Origin: Nitrospira sp.
GTDB lineage: Bacteria > Nitrospirota > Nitrospiria > Nitrospirales > Nitrospiraceae
Assembly (NCBI GenBank): GCA_019636945.1
Contig: JAHBWO010000029.1
Location: 1 to 35,963, forward strand
Reading direction: 5' to 3'
Length of the DNA: 35,963 bases
Part shown: positions 7,952 to 17,403 of the stretch, piece by piece
Layout of the letters: each line of letters opens with the position of its first letter
Numbering within the stretch: position 1 is the first letter of the stretch
Made by a program: the position numbers and the translations under genes
Notes under the pieces: model-generated
The model's input: only the letters and a program-made list of their open reading frames with translations
Databases searched by the model: none
What the model was told of the DNA's origin: nothing

Positions 7952-9945
7952 GCAGCGACGAAACCACTTTGGGAGGTGTCGTGGAAGGGCATCTATCTAT
8001 GGGCAGGGTTGCGTTCAGAGAGGGAAGGGTCCAGGAGGCCATCGAATCCTTTCTCATAAGCGCGCGTTCCTTGCCTTCGGCTGAAATCTGTGTGGAGTTG
8101 GCAAGCTGTTACGAGCGGATCGGCGAGTACTCCTCAGCCTGCCGATGGGCCTGCCGGGTGGTCGACCTCGCGGACGATTTCCCCACATGGCATCGAGCGG
8201 GTTCTATCTTTCAGCGCTGTCGAAAGCTTCACGGTAGTAGCAGCGAAGGCGCATTGCGTGTAGCGGTGTTAGGAAGTTACACCACCACTCAGTTCACCAA
8301 ATTGCTGCCAATGACTTTGGGGCGTCAGGCCTTCGAATCCGAAATCTACGAGAGCGCCTACGGGCAGGTGGATCAGGAAATTTTGCACAGCGGCAGCGAA
8401 CTCTATCGATTTCGCCCCGACATCGTGGTGATCGTACTTCACGAGGGGGCCATGCATCTCTCTGAATGCAGTGCTTCGCCAAAGGATGACGTGGCGACCG
8501 AGGTCGCGCGATGGACGAATCTGTGGAGTATACTTCGGAGCCGAACCAACGCTCGAATTGTTCAGCACAATATCGCAGTGTCCAGTTTTGTGAGCATGGG
8601 ACACCTGAGCGCGAGGGTTCCTGGGTCTCGCTACCGAATGCTTCATGCCGTGAATGCTCAGTTGGGTGAACATGCAGGTGCCGATGTCTCGATCGTCGAT
8701 TGTGAACGGCTGTCTGCCTGGATTGGAAAACAAAAATATTTTGATCCTCGGTACTGGCACCTGTCGAAGCAAGCTGTTGCGCTTGAAGCGTTGCCTCTTC
8801 TCGTAAAGCATACCGCGTCCGTGATCAGTGCCGGAATGGGGCGCAATCGGAAGTGTCTAGTGTTGGATTTGGATAATACGCTCTGGGGCGGAGTTATTGG
8901 TGAAGACGGAGTGGCGGGGATTGTTCTGGGGCAGGGAGCCGAAGGAGAGGCCTACATCGCCTTTCAAGAATATGTGCTCGGTTTAAAACGGAAGGGCGTG
9001 ATACTCGCGGTCTGTTCGAAAAACAACCATGCCGATGCGATCGAGCCATTCAGGAATCATCCTGATATGCGTCTGTCATTGAACGATTTTGCCATATTCG
9101 TGGCCAACTGGAGTCCCAAAGCTGAAAACATTCAAATGATTGCGGAGCACCTGAATCTTGGCTTGGACGCGTTTGCTTTCATCGATGACAATCCTGTGGA
9201 ATGTGCGGCCGTTCGGCAAGCGCTGCCGGACGTAGATGTCATTCAGTTGCCGCCTGATCCCGCAGACTTTGTCAGGACCCTGGCCGAGTATCTGTGTTTC
9301 GAGAGTGCTTGGTTGACGCAGGACGATGCGAATCGAACGGCGCAGTATCAAGCCAGAGCCCAAGCACATCAGTTGGAAGCAGAAGCCAGCTCAATCGAGG
9401 AGTTTCACAGTGCCTTGCTCATGGAAGCTGTCGTGTCGCCGTTCCACGTCATTGACCTTCCTCGGATTGCGCAACTCGTAGGTAAGACGAATCAGTTCAA
9501 CGTCACCACCAAACGTCATAGCGTCGCGCAACTGCAGGATTTCATGCAACGGCCAGAATGCGTGCATCTCTCATTGCGACTAAGAGACCGATTGGCCGAC
9601 CACGGTCTTGTTGGCGTGATCATTGCTCTGCAGGAAGGATCTTCGTTGGTCATTGATACGTGGCTTATGAGTTGCCGGGTCATGGGAAGAACCGTTGAGG
9701 CTGCGATGTTGTCCGTCTTGTGTCGCGAGGCCAAGCTGCGGCACTGTACAGCGATCGTCGGGACGTACGTGCCGACCGAGAAGAATGCGGCCGCCGCCAC
9801 TGTCTATGGTCAGTATGGATTCGTTCTCACAGAGCATGCCTCGGATCACTCAGTTTGGCATTACGACCTGGAAGCCAAGGAAATCATTCCTGCCAAGTTC
9901 ATTCGTATCGTTCACCCGGAGGAGATTGGCAATGCCGTTTCATGA
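7948..9945 (+). CDS. FkbH-like HAD-IIIC family protein with TPR-like N-terminus
   Basis: The protein has 665 residues. Residues 15-90 look like helical TPR-type repeats, 100-290 form an SGNH-like region usual in FkbH-like proteins, and the HAD core carries LDLDNTLWGG (Asp307, Asp309), the Lys391 motif SPKAENI and FIDDNP (Asp413/Asp414). Residues from about 470 to 640 resemble a GNAT-like domain (VGKTNQFNVTTKRH...). Characterised FkbH proteins take 1,3-bisphosphoglycerate and load a glyceryl group onto an acyl carrier protein. The very next gene is a carrier protein whose start lies inside this gene's end, which strongly supports the same pairing here. All HAD catalytic residues are present. 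The final acceptor, perhaps a sugar amine or hydroxyl, is unknown. Confidence 0.88.
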   Translation: MSSDETTLGGVVEGHLSMGRVAFREGRVQEAIESFLISARSLPSAEICVELASCYERIGEYSSACRWACRVVDLADDFPTWHRAGSIFQRCRKLHGSSSEGALRVAVLGSYTTTQFTKLLPMTLGRQAFESEIYESAYGQVDQEILHSGSELYRFRPDIVVIVLHEGAMHLSECSASPKDDVATEVARWTNLWSILRSRTNARIVQHNIAVSSFVSMGHLSARVPGSRYRMLHAVNAQLGEHAGADVSIVDCERLSAWIGKQKYFDPRYWHLSKQAVALEALPLLVKHTASVISAGMGRNRKCLVLDLDNTLWGGVIGEDGVAGIVLGQGAEGEAYIAFQEYVLGLKRKGVILAVCSKNNHADAIEPFRNHPDMRLSLNDFAIFVANWSPKAENIQMIAEHLNLGLDAFAFIDDNPVECAAVRQALPDVDVIQLPPDPADFVRTLAEYLCFESAWLTQDDANRTAQYQARAQAHQLEAEASSIEEFHSALLMEAVVSPFHVIDLPRIAQLVGKTNQFNVTTKRHSVAQLQDFMQRPECVHLSLRLRDRLADHGLVGVIIALQEGSSLVIDTWLMSCRVMGRTVEAAMLSVLCREAKLRHCTAIVGTYVPTEKNAAAATVYGQYGFVLTEHASDHSVWHYDLEAKEIIPAKFIRIVHPEEIGNAVS

Positions 9946-10180
9946 TCAAATGGTCGAAGTATTTCGCGCGGTGTTCGACAATCCGGAGTTGACAGTTGAG
10001 GATCATATGACATCGGAACATATTCCCGCCTGGGATTCTGTCCGACACATCAATCTGGTGTTCCAAGTTGAGCAGAGATTCGGGATTCGCTTTACCACGG
10101 CAGAGCTTGCAAGGCTGCAATGTGTCGGTGACCTCAAGGATTGTGTGGCCAAGAAAATCCAAATTCCTTTTCCCTCTTAA
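9932..10180 (+). CDS. Acyl carrier protein
   Basis: This small acidic protein of 82 residues has the carrier-protein signature AWDSVRHINLV; Ser36 is the expected 4'-phosphopantetheine site. The following FQVEQRFGIRFT is typical of helix II and the linker of ACPs. The start at 9932 is set by a perfect GGAGGAG at 9918-9924, inside the FkbH gene and seven bases upstream, giving a 14-base overlap. It most likely carries the glyceryl or other acyl group installed by the FkbH-like protein. The dedicated locus copy suggests a modification-specific carrier rather than the fatty-acid ACP. Confidence 0.9.
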   Translation: MPFHDQMVEVFRAVFDNPELTVEDHMTSEHIPAWDSVRHINLVFQVEQRFGIRFTTAELARLQCVGDLKDCVAKKIQIPFPS

Positions 10181-10297
10181 GCACAAACATCTCATTCCAT
10201 CGGCTCCCTCCTGACGCGAGTGCCTTGCCGAGCTGCCACGCCGCTCGGATCAGTACAGCCAGGCAGCGTGTCCAAGAAGAATTGGACTAAGCATCTC

Positions 10298-11341
10298 ATG
10301 TCATCATCATCGTTTCGGTTGGTGGGCATTCTCACTCCCGTCTATAACGGCGGTAAGTACCTGGCTGAGTGTATTGAAAGCGTGCTCGCCCAGACGTACC
10401 CGCATTGGGAATACGACATCATCGATAACTGCAGTACTGATGACACCTTTCGGGTGGCAGAACGATATGCAAAGAAGGATCGTCGAATTCGTATCCATCT
10501 CAACGAACGACACGTTGGCCGCAATACAAACCATAATCTCGCGTTCGCAAAGCTGCCTGCCGAGGCTCACTACTGCAAGGTCGTTCACGCTGATGATTGG
10601 CTGTACCCTGAGTGCCTGAGCAAGATGGTGGCGGTTATGCAAGATAACAGCAGAGTAGGGATAGTTGGCGCCTATGCTCTGGCAAATGACAAAGTCGTTT
10701 CCGATGGGTTGGCGCATCCAGCCACGGTCACGAGCGGGCGAGAGATTGGTCGGCGGACATTGCTGGGGGGGCCTTACGTGTTTGGATCGCCAACATCGCT
10801 GCTCTTTCGTGCCGAGATTGTTCGCCGCAGCCCCCAGTTTTTTAACGAAGACAACCCGCATGCCGACAAAGAAGCTTGTTTTGAGGTGTTACGGAATTCG
10901 GACTTTGGATTTGTTCACCAAGTGCTTACTTTTATGCGCCTTCATTCCGGAGCAGCCTCGGTGGCAGCGGAGGCAAGCGGTACCTTTTGGCTCAGTGATC
11001 TGGAGATATTGCAAAAGTTTGGTCCAGACTATTTGTCCCCTCAGGAATTTCAGCAGACATTCGCTCAGCAGTGGAAGAAATATTACACATCCATGGCCAA
11101 AATGGTTCTGCTGAACCGTGTATCTGCGGTTTGGGCCTATCACGACGCAACACTTCGCCGACTTGGCTATAGTCTAAGCAAGCGGCATTTGGCGGTGGCG
11201 ATACTGAAAGAGTGTATCCAGATCGGCTTGAACCCCGTGGGGGCGGTACGTCGCCTGATACGAGTCGTCGGCGCATCCTCCAATCGGCAGGTCCAAGGGG
11301 AAGACCTTACATTGTATCGACGTCGGGACGGCGCGACATGA
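10298..11341 (+). CDS. Glycosyltransferase family 2
   Basis: This 347-residue protein has a GT-A fold N-terminus. It shows LTPVYNGGKYLAECIESVL, then DNCSTDDT, and the metal-binding motif HADDW (with the Asp-x-Asp-type acidic pair). These are standard for GT2 inverting transferases. The C-terminal 100 residues are helical without clear membrane segments. The ATG at 10298 fits the usual N-terminus of the family; the frame stays open upstream to about 10220, but those residues look unrelated. There is no strong ribosome site. A 117-base gap precedes it, and its stop overlaps the next ATG (ATGA at 11338). The sugar it adds is unknown. Confidence 0.85.
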   Translation: MSSSSFRLVGILTPVYNGGKYLAECIESVLAQTYPHWEYDIIDNCSTDDTFRVAERYAKKDRRIRIHLNERHVGRNTNHNLAFAKLPAEAHYCKVVHADDWLYPECLSKMVAVMQDNSRVGIVGAYALANDKVVSDGLAHPATVTSGREIGRRTLLGGPYVFGSPTSLLFRAEIVRRSPQFFNEDNPHADKEACFEVLRNSDFGFVHQVLTFMRLHSGAASVAAEASGTFWLSDLEILQKFGPDYLSPQEFQQTFAQQWKKYYTSMAKMVLLNRVSAVWAYHDATLRRLGYSLSKRHLAVAILKECIQIGLNPVGAVRRLIRVVGASSNRQVQGEDLTLYRRRDGAT

Positions 11342-12690
11342 TGTGTGAAGCTCCTACAGGAGGGCAAAAGTGCGTCTTACTGCTGTCGTATTACTATCCT
11401 CCGGTAAACGCGACTGCCTGTGTGAGGACGGGACCCCTGGCAAAATATCTCGCTCGTTTGGGCTGGAAGGTGATTGTTCTTACACCTAACCCATCCATCT
11501 GGCGGGACGACGCAGTTGACGTATGGATGAAACGCGAGACGGCTTCCGATGGGGTGCTTTTACTGTACACAGACCATGCCTGGCGCGCGCTCTCACCAGG
11601 ATTTCTGAAGTGTGAAGTCGAAGGCATGCGAGGGATCATGGGGAAAGTGTCACGTGGCGTGGCTCGCTACGCAGGCATTGATCGGGCAATGGGGTGGATT
11701 GCGCCTGCTACCCAGGCAGTCAATGCTACCGCGCTGGGGAGGGTAGACCTTGTCCTCGCCAGCGGCGAGCCATGGGCCTCATTCAATTTAGCCCAGAGAC
11801 TCGCAGTACGGTTTAAGTGTCCCTATGTGCTGGATTATCACGATCTGCTCTCGGGTAATCCCTACGCCGCCCCAAGGTATCCAAGCCGGATCGTGCGACG
11901 TGAAGCTGAACTCGTGGCGAAAAGCAGTGCTGTTACCGTAGTTTCTGATGTTTGGGCCGAGGTGTTGAGGTCGCGATTCCGGACACCGGCGGTGCATGTT
12001 ATTCCCAATGGATATGACCCAGATCTTGTGGATGCAATAGAACCGGAACGTTTTGCCCATCGCAGTATCGTGTATGCAGGAAGCTTTTATCCGCCGAAGT
12101 TGGTCATCACGCCAATCTTTGCCGCGCTCAAGCGCTGCCAGGCCGATCCTGTCGTGATAGGCCATACGTGGTACTTCCATTATTACGGAAGAGATGAGCA
12201 ACACGTGAAGGCAGAAGCCAGAAGATTCGGAATTGAGCGTCGAGTAGTGGTCCATGGCATGGTGGATCGCGGGCGGGCCATGGCCGCAGCTAAGGGGGCG
12301 GATGCTTGCGTGGTCGTGACGTCCGTACTGCCATCATCCGATCCTGCGGACCGAGGCGTGTTGACTTCAAAGTTGTACGAAATTTTGGGGATGGGGACTC
12401 CCATCATGTTGGTGACACCGGAGCAATCTGAAGCTCACGTGCTATCACAGAACTTTTGCCACATTTCCAGATATTCCGGCGAGGATCTTTCCGGTATGGA
12501 ACGCTACCTCACCAGGTTGATTACGCAAGGCGCACAAAGGGGTGAACCTGCCACCATCTACTCCTGGCCGACCCTCGCAAAAGCGATGGATGAGGTCCTC
12601 TCTGCATCCATCCGACAGGAGGTTGGCAATCCGCAGCCTGCCGCGTCGCGGTGCTGTGGGGGATCTACTGCCCCAGTGGCAACGAAATAA
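11338..12690 (+). CDS. Glycosyltransferase, GT4 family
   Basis: This 450-residue GT-B protein begins with CVLLLSYYYPPVNATACVRTGPLAKYLARLGWKVIVLTP, the N-terminal domain of WcaI/GT4-type enzymes that read recent sugars on lipid carriers. The C-terminal domain contains IVYAGSFYPPK, a HGMVDRGRAMAAAKGADACVVV stretch and SKLYEILGMGTPIMLVTP, which bind the sugar nucleotide. Two adjacent ATG codons (11338 and 11341) are possible starts; the first overlaps the upstream GT2 stop by four bases. No membrane helices are obvious. Substrates cannot be assigned from sequence. Confidence 0.85.
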   Translation: MMCEAPTGGQKCVLLLSYYYPPVNATACVRTGPLAKYLARLGWKVIVLTPNPSIWRDDAVDVWMKRETASDGVLLLYTDHAWRALSPGFLKCEVEGMRGIMGKVSRGVARYAGIDRAMGWIAPATQAVNATALGRVDLVLASGEPWASFNLAQRLAVRFKCPYVLDYHDLLSGNPYAAPRYPSRIVRREAELVAKSSAVTVVSDVWAEVLRSRFRTPAVHVIPNGYDPDLVDAIEPERFAHRSIVYAGSFYPPKLVITPIFAALKRCQADPVVIGHTWYFHYYGRDEQHVKAEARRFGIERRVVVHGMVDRGRAMAAAKGADACVVVTSVLPSSDPADRGVLTSKLYEILGMGTPIMLVTPEQSEAHVLSQNFCHISRYSGEDLSGMERYLTRLITQGAQRGEPATIYSWPTLAKAMDEVLSASIRQEVGNPQPAASRCCGGSTAPVATK

Positions 12691-12785
12691 TCGGCAGCCC
12701 TGAGCTACGGCTCTAGATAGTGGTAGAGGCATTCTGTTCTGAAATGCATCTAGGGGACTGAGATGCACATCCAATTGGTCATCGC

Positions 12786-14651
12786 ATGTGTGGTATAGCC
12801 GGCATTGTCGGGATCCATGGATCCACCGACGTCGTGCGTCGAGTGCAGGGTATGATGGAGACTCTCGCTCGCCGAGGCCCTGACGGGAAAGGGGTGGAAC
12901 GTTGGGATACTGCCGTGTTGGGGCATCGCCGTCTTGCCATCTTTGACCTGACCGGCTCGGGAGCGCAACCCATGCTAGATCCGGAGCGCTCCGTCGGGGT
13001 GGTATTTAACGGTGCGATCTACAACCACCGCGAGCTGAGAAAGGACCTTGAACAGTCCGGTTATCAGTTTCGAAGTCAGACGGATACGGAAGTGCTCTTG
13101 CATGGGTACCGGGAATGGGGCTTGGAAGGACTGGTTGCAAAACTAAGGGGGATGTTTGCGTTCGGGGTATGGGACGAAAAGCGGAAGCGGTTGTATCTTG
13201 TGCGGGATCGGCTTGGTGTGAAGCCGCTTGTTTTCGCAGTCAAGGATCGAGCGATCGCTTTCGCCTCTACGGCCCAGGCCCTTCAAGCAGCCGGTTTTGT
13301 CACGGAGCTCAATGATGTCGCGATTGCCGAATATTTGACCTTGGGTTTCGTTCCAGATTCGGCCGTAATATACAGGGGGGCGTTTAAGCTTCCAGCCGCT
13401 TCCATTCTTGAGTGGTCGGAGGGGGTCTTCAATATCCATAGTTATTGGAGGAGTCCAACTCCGTCGGCCATTGCACCAACTTCATTTGATGAGGCAGTTG
13501 AGCGAACAGAGCAACTGCTGTTAGGGGCGGTGGAATCTCGACTTGACGCAGACGTTCCAGTGGGGGTGTTGCTTAGCAGCGGAATCGATTCTGCACTTGT
13601 ATGTTGGGCAACTGCTGCACTTGGACGAAGCATGACCGCATACACCGTCGCGACGCCAGGGGATATCTGGAATGAATCGGAGGGTGCAGCTGAGACGGCC
13701 CAAGCCCTCGGTCTTGATCACCAGATTGTCGAAGTCGCGGGAGGTGGTACGGAGGACCTCCTGCACTTGATCGCGGCCTATTCAGAGCCGTTTGCTTGCG
13801 CCTCCGCTTTGGGCATGTTGAGCGTGGCCCGGGCGATCACATCAAGCGCGAAGGTAATTCTGACCGGAGACGGTGGAGACGATGTATATCTCGGTTATCC
13901 TCGGCACCGGCATATGCTGTTGGCCCAGAACATGGCCCGCGCTATTCCAATTACTGTGAGAGCCGTCTGGGAGCGGCATCGTCCTTCTTTTGTCACTCCA
14001 TCGGTGCTTCGCCGAGCCGCGTCTTTGATGGATTACGCGGTCGGAGGATTTCGTCCTCCGTCGTCCTGTGAAATGCAGCCCCGTCACAGTAGGCTTCCAG
14101 TGCTCGGTCATCGGCTGGTGGGAGTCCGATTGGAATCTTGCATGCTGCCTCATAAAAACAACCCGGCAATTTCCGGTCTATCGGATCTACTGCAGTATGA
14201 ACAGCGAACATACTTCACTGGGGAGTATCTGACCAAGGTCGATGAGGGGTGCATGTATTATGGTTTGGAAGCACGTTCGCCCTTTCTAGATCATCAAGTG
14301 TGGGAGTTTGCGGGAGGCTTGCCATTCGACCTGCGGCTTCATCGATGGGAACTCAAGGCGGTACTACGTGAGCTTGCAAGGAGAAAGATAGGCCGAGCAG
14401 TTGCCGAACGAAAGAAACGTGGGTTTGGCATTCCTGTTCAGCGTTGGTTGGTGCGTCGGTGGGCCTCATTCGTAAGAGACCTTCTGGCCGACCCCCTGAT
14501 AGCACGGTATGACCTGGTCAACCCTGACTGGATAAGGGAAGAATTAGGACTATCACTCGGCCTCGGTGCAGCCTCGCAGATCTTATGGCATGCCGTCGTG
14601 CTAGAGCTTTGGCTGCGACGGCACGTGCATACGACTCCCTCGCTGGCTTAG
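12786..14651 (+). CDS. asnB: Asparagine synthase-like amidotransferase, copy 1
   Basis: The protein has 621 residues in two domains. The N-terminal Ntn glutaminase starts MCGIAGIVG with the nucleophile Cys2. The synthetase domain carries the ATP-binding PP-loop SSGIDS (residues 264-269). In polysaccharide loci such proteins (for example WbpS) amidate uronic acid carboxyl groups rather than aspartate. The oxyanion region reads NGAIYN (residues 75-80) instead of the usual NGEIYN; the codon is GCG, giving Ala77 where Glu normally helps hold glutamine. The later motif QTDTEV is intact. Glutamine use may therefore be altered. The length matches the second copy at 17404, but they are only moderately alike. 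The gene lies 95 bases after the glycosyltransferase. Confidence 0.85.
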   Translation: MCGIAGIVGIHGSTDVVRRVQGMMETLARRGPDGKGVERWDTAVLGHRRLAIFDLTGSGAQPMLDPERSVGVVFNGAIYNHRELRKDLEQSGYQFRSQTDTEVLLHGYREWGLEGLVAKLRGMFAFGVWDEKRKRLYLVRDRLGVKPLVFAVKDRAIAFASTAQALQAAGFVTELNDVAIAEYLTLGFVPDSAVIYRGAFKLPAASILEWSEGVFNIHSYWRSPTPSAIAPTSFDEAVERTEQLLLGAVESRLDADVPVGVLLSSGIDSALVCWATAALGRSMTAYTVATPGDIWNESEGAAETAQALGLDHQIVEVAGGGTEDLLHLIAAYSEPFACASALGMLSVARAITSSAKVILTGDGGDDVYLGYPRHRHMLLAQNMARAIPITVRAVWERHRPSFVTPSVLRRAASLMDYAVGGFRPPSSCEMQPRHSRLPVLGHRLVGVRLESCMLPHKNNPAISGLSDLLQYEQRTYFTGEYLTKVDEGCMYYGLEARSPFLDHQVWEFAGGLPFDLRLHRWELKAVLRELARRKIGRAVAERKKRGFGIPVQRWLVRRWASFVRDLLADPLIARYDLVNPDWIREELGLSLGLGAASQILWHAVVLELWLRRHVHTTPSLA

Positions 14652-14708
14652 GACGACTCCTTCACGCTTGGGAAGACGTCGTACAGCGAACTGGCCAGAC
14701 TGCCCCCT

Positions 14709-16019
14709 ATGCCACGAGACATTGCCATGACAGCCGATGACATAAGAGAGTTGTCCACGGCAGGCCATACGGTGGAGCCAGCGGAGCTGTCGCGGCATCG
14801 AATGCTCTGGCGCGCGCCGTCCCAATTACTCCAATTTCTGTTTTATATGTTTGTGTTTTCGATCCCGTTGGAGATCATCTCCCAAAATCTCGGCGTCGGC
14901 AGTAATCAGTTCACCGTGACGAGGATGATCGGGGCGGCATTGATCCTTGCAGCCTTCGGTGAACACACGGTGTGCTTCCAAGATATTCCGAAGGCTTTTT
15001 GGTATGTAGCGATCTATCAGTGGGTGTATCTGTCGTTGGGTGTCTTGCAAGACGTCAATGATGCGGCTTCTTTCATCCCACGGATACTTACCCGATTCCA
15101 ACTCATGCTCTTGCTCCTAATTGCCTATAATCTGCTCTTGGATCAGCAAACGGGAGAGCGTGCCTTACTTGTGTTGATCATTGGATGTGCCACCTTAGCG
15201 CTGCTGATGATACTCGGCGTGTCGGCAGTGAGAGACCTTGGAGAAGGGCGCGTCAGTATCGAGGGCGCCAATGCCAACGAGTTGGGTATGGTGCTCGGGT
15301 TGGGTCTGGTCGCGCTTGTAGGCTATGCCTTTCAAGGTCAAGGCTACTCGCTTGTCGTCAGGCTGGTGCTATGGAGTTCTCTTGGGGTTCTAACTCTCGC
15401 CGTGGTATCGACGGGATCACGAGGAGCCTTGGCGGCGTTGGTGGCTGGCCTGTTGACCTGGGGCCTATGCTTCGGCAGAGGAGGCTGGAGGTCGAAATTT
15501 TTAGTGTTCGCGACCGCCGTCCTGTGCATCGCGGCTTTAGTGTGGATGGTGTACTCGACCGACTCAGCCAGGAGTCGGTGGGAAAATACTATTCAGAAAG
15601 GTGATACCGCAGGACGGGAGAAAATCTTTACCGCGTCATGGGAGATGTTTTTGGACCGACCTGTCATCGGATGGGGTCCCGTCAGTTACGGTTATGAACT
15701 TGGATCGCGAACAGGGGTGGCCTACCGGGGTGCCCATAATCTTTATCTCTTCCTACTGATCGAGACCGGCCTCGTAGGCGCGGTTCCATTTTTTATCGCC
15801 TTGGGATTATGCCTCCAATCAGCTTGGCACAATCGTGGGGGAGCCTATGGAGTGTTGCCGCTCGCTTTGTTGGTGCTGATGCTGATCGCAAACCTGAGCG
15901 GGGATTGGCTCGATCGCAAATTGCTTTGGGTGACACTGGCGTATGCTTTGGCTAGCGGCGCCGGGAGCTCCCCGTGGAGGCCTCTCTCCTTCCGGAATCA
16001 TTTGTCTGAAACGACATAA
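14709..16019 (+). CDS. O-antigen ligase/polymerase (Wzy_C family) membrane protein
   Basis: This 436-residue protein has about ten to twelve hydrophobic segments from residue 40 onward. The hallmark Wzy_C/WaaL region is visible: a GSRGALAALVAG stretch, then a periplasmic loop with RWENTIQKGDTAGREKIF, FLDRPVIGWGPVSYG and HNLYLFLLIETGLVG. These enzymes join glycan chains to an acceptor or polymerise repeat units in the periplasm. The start may be 14709 or the ATG at 14727; the hydrophilic N-terminal tail of about 40 residues is long either way. It sits between an amidotransferase and a glycosyltransferase. Ligase and polymerase cannot be told apart by sequence alone. Confidence 0.87.
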   Translation: MPRDIAMTADDIRELSTAGHTVEPAELSRHRMLWRAPSQLLQFLFYMFVFSIPLEIISQNLGVGSNQFTVTRMIGAALILAAFGEHTVCFQDIPKAFWYVAIYQWVYLSLGVLQDVNDAASFIPRILTRFQLMLLLLIAYNLLLDQQTGERALLVLIIGCATLALLMILGVSAVRDLGEGRVSIEGANANELGMVLGLGLVALVGYAFQGQGYSLVVRLVLWSSLGVLTLAVVSTGSRGALAALVAGLLTWGLCFGRGGWRSKFLVFATAVLCIAALVWMVYSTDSARSRWENTIQKGDTAGREKIFTASWEMFLDRPVIGWGPVSYGYELGSRTGVAYRGAHNLYLFLLIETGLVGAVPFFIALGLCLQSAWHNRGGAYGVLPLALLVLMLIANLSGDWLDRKLLWVTLAYALASGAGSSPWRPLSFRNHLSETT

Positions 16020-16082
16020 ACGGTTTTGAAGTTTTGTATCGCTCACGTCCGAGCATTCGGCCGGATATAAAGGCCGAGGGTG

Positions 16083-17363
16083 ATGCCTCTCCTTTCGGCC
16101 TTTTCTGTCATGAATCTTCTACTGGTCGTCCCTGCATTCCCGCATCCTGAATCTCCGCACACGGCGCCACAAAATGCTCGAACGGCCCGTGTACTTGAGC
16201 GGCTTGTCCATAGGCTTGTCGTCATTGCGCCAAGGCCCTATGTCCCTACCTGGCTTGCGCTCAGACCTCATTGGAAAAGCTATGCGGCTATCCCGTTTTT
16301 CCAGCAGGTGGGCAACACCCTTGTTTATCGGCCGGCCAACCTGGTCATTCCGAGGGTCTTTCCATCCTTTTGGTCGAATGAGATGGCCTCTGTGATGGCG
16401 TGGCCGCTTGCTCAGAAGCTTCACAAACAAATATCTTTTGATGCAATTCTTTCATTTGACCTATCCGAAGGCGGGGGAGTCGCCTGGAGACTCGCACGGG
16501 TTTTGGGGCTACCCGTAGCTGGGTGGGCTACAGGTGATGACATCCGTGGAGAGCAGACGACATTTCATGGACAGAAGGTGAAACAGGCACTGCGCAATCT
16601 GGATCTGGTCTATTACCAAACCCAGGAACTCATGGAGATCGGGGCGGGGCTCTTAGGATCTTCAAGCGAAATGCTCTGCCGCTCTGGACGGCACCAAGTC
16701 TTGTCTCGGGGGATTTCTGATTTCTCGGCGCCAGTCGGGTCTAAGTCAAGAGAAGCAATTCGGGCCGAGTTGGGGATTCTCGATAATGAGATGATGGTGT
16801 TGTATGTGGGAAGAGTGGTCTTTGAAAAGGGACTATTGGGACTAATTGAAGCGATGGGAAGGCAGGCGAAAAGCACGAAGCGGCTGAGACTGGTCTTGCT
16901 TGGATCTAATCCAGCTTTTGACCATACTGCCCGAGTAAGAGATCTTCTCCGGTGTTATCCGGAGTTGGTGGGTCGCGTCGCGCTTCTTGCGGCATGTGAA
17001 CCTGGGCTTGTGTGGAGCTACCTGAACGGCGCTGACATCTTTGCATTCCCAAGTATGAAGGAGGGTATGCCGAATGCGCTTCTCGAAGCCATGCTTGCAG
17101 GTGTGCCCTGCGTGACATTCAATATTCCTGCGGTGCGTGATCTTGTGCAGCACGATCCTAAAGCGCTTGTAGCGATACCCCCGTTTGACTACGACGAATT
17201 CTGTAATGCGCTGAGCGCATTGTCTCAGAACCCCGAATTACGCAGAACGATGGGGGAACGGGGAAGAGAAGTGGTGAAGACTCATTTTAACATGACTCAC
17301 AATATGCAGGCTGTACTCCAGAAGCTAGGACGATTAACGGATCTCCGAAAAGTAGTGCGTTAA
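16083..17363 (+). CDS. Glycosyltransferase, GT4 family
   Basis: This is a GT-B protein of about 426 residues. The C-terminal domain contains LYVGRVVFEKGLLGLIEAM, LVLLGSNP and FAFPSMKEGMPNALLEAMLAGVPCVTF. The last stretch is the classic GT4 donor-binding EX7E-type motif, with the glutamate in KEGMPNALLE. The N-terminus MNLLLVVPAFPHPE at 16110 would be a natural GT4 start but has no ribosome site. The ATG at 16083 has AAAGG nine bases upstream, so I use it; a GTG at 16080 is also in frame. It likely adds a sugar on the cytoplasmic side. The substrate is unknown. Confidence 0.85.
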   Translation: MPLLSAFSVMNLLLVVPAFPHPESPHTAPQNARTARVLERLVHRLVVIAPRPYVPTWLALRPHWKSYAAIPFFQQVGNTLVYRPANLVIPRVFPSFWSNEMASVMAWPLAQKLHKQISFDAILSFDLSEGGGVAWRLARVLGLPVAGWATGDDIRGEQTTFHGQKVKQALRNLDLVYYQTQELMEIGAGLLGSSSEMLCRSGRHQVLSRGISDFSAPVGSKSREAIRAELGILDNEMMVLYVGRVVFEKGLLGLIEAMGRQAKSTKRLRLVLLGSNPAFDHTARVRDLLRCYPELVGRVALLAACEPGLVWSYLNGADIFAFPSMKEGMPNALLEAMLAGVPCVTFNIPAVRDLVQHDPKALVAIPPFDYDEFCNALSALSQNPELRRTMGERGREVVKTHFNMTHNMQAVLQKLGRLTDLRKVVR

Positions 17364-17403
17364 TCGCCCGCAAGCGTCACCACAAGCCATTACGAGGATC
17401 ATT

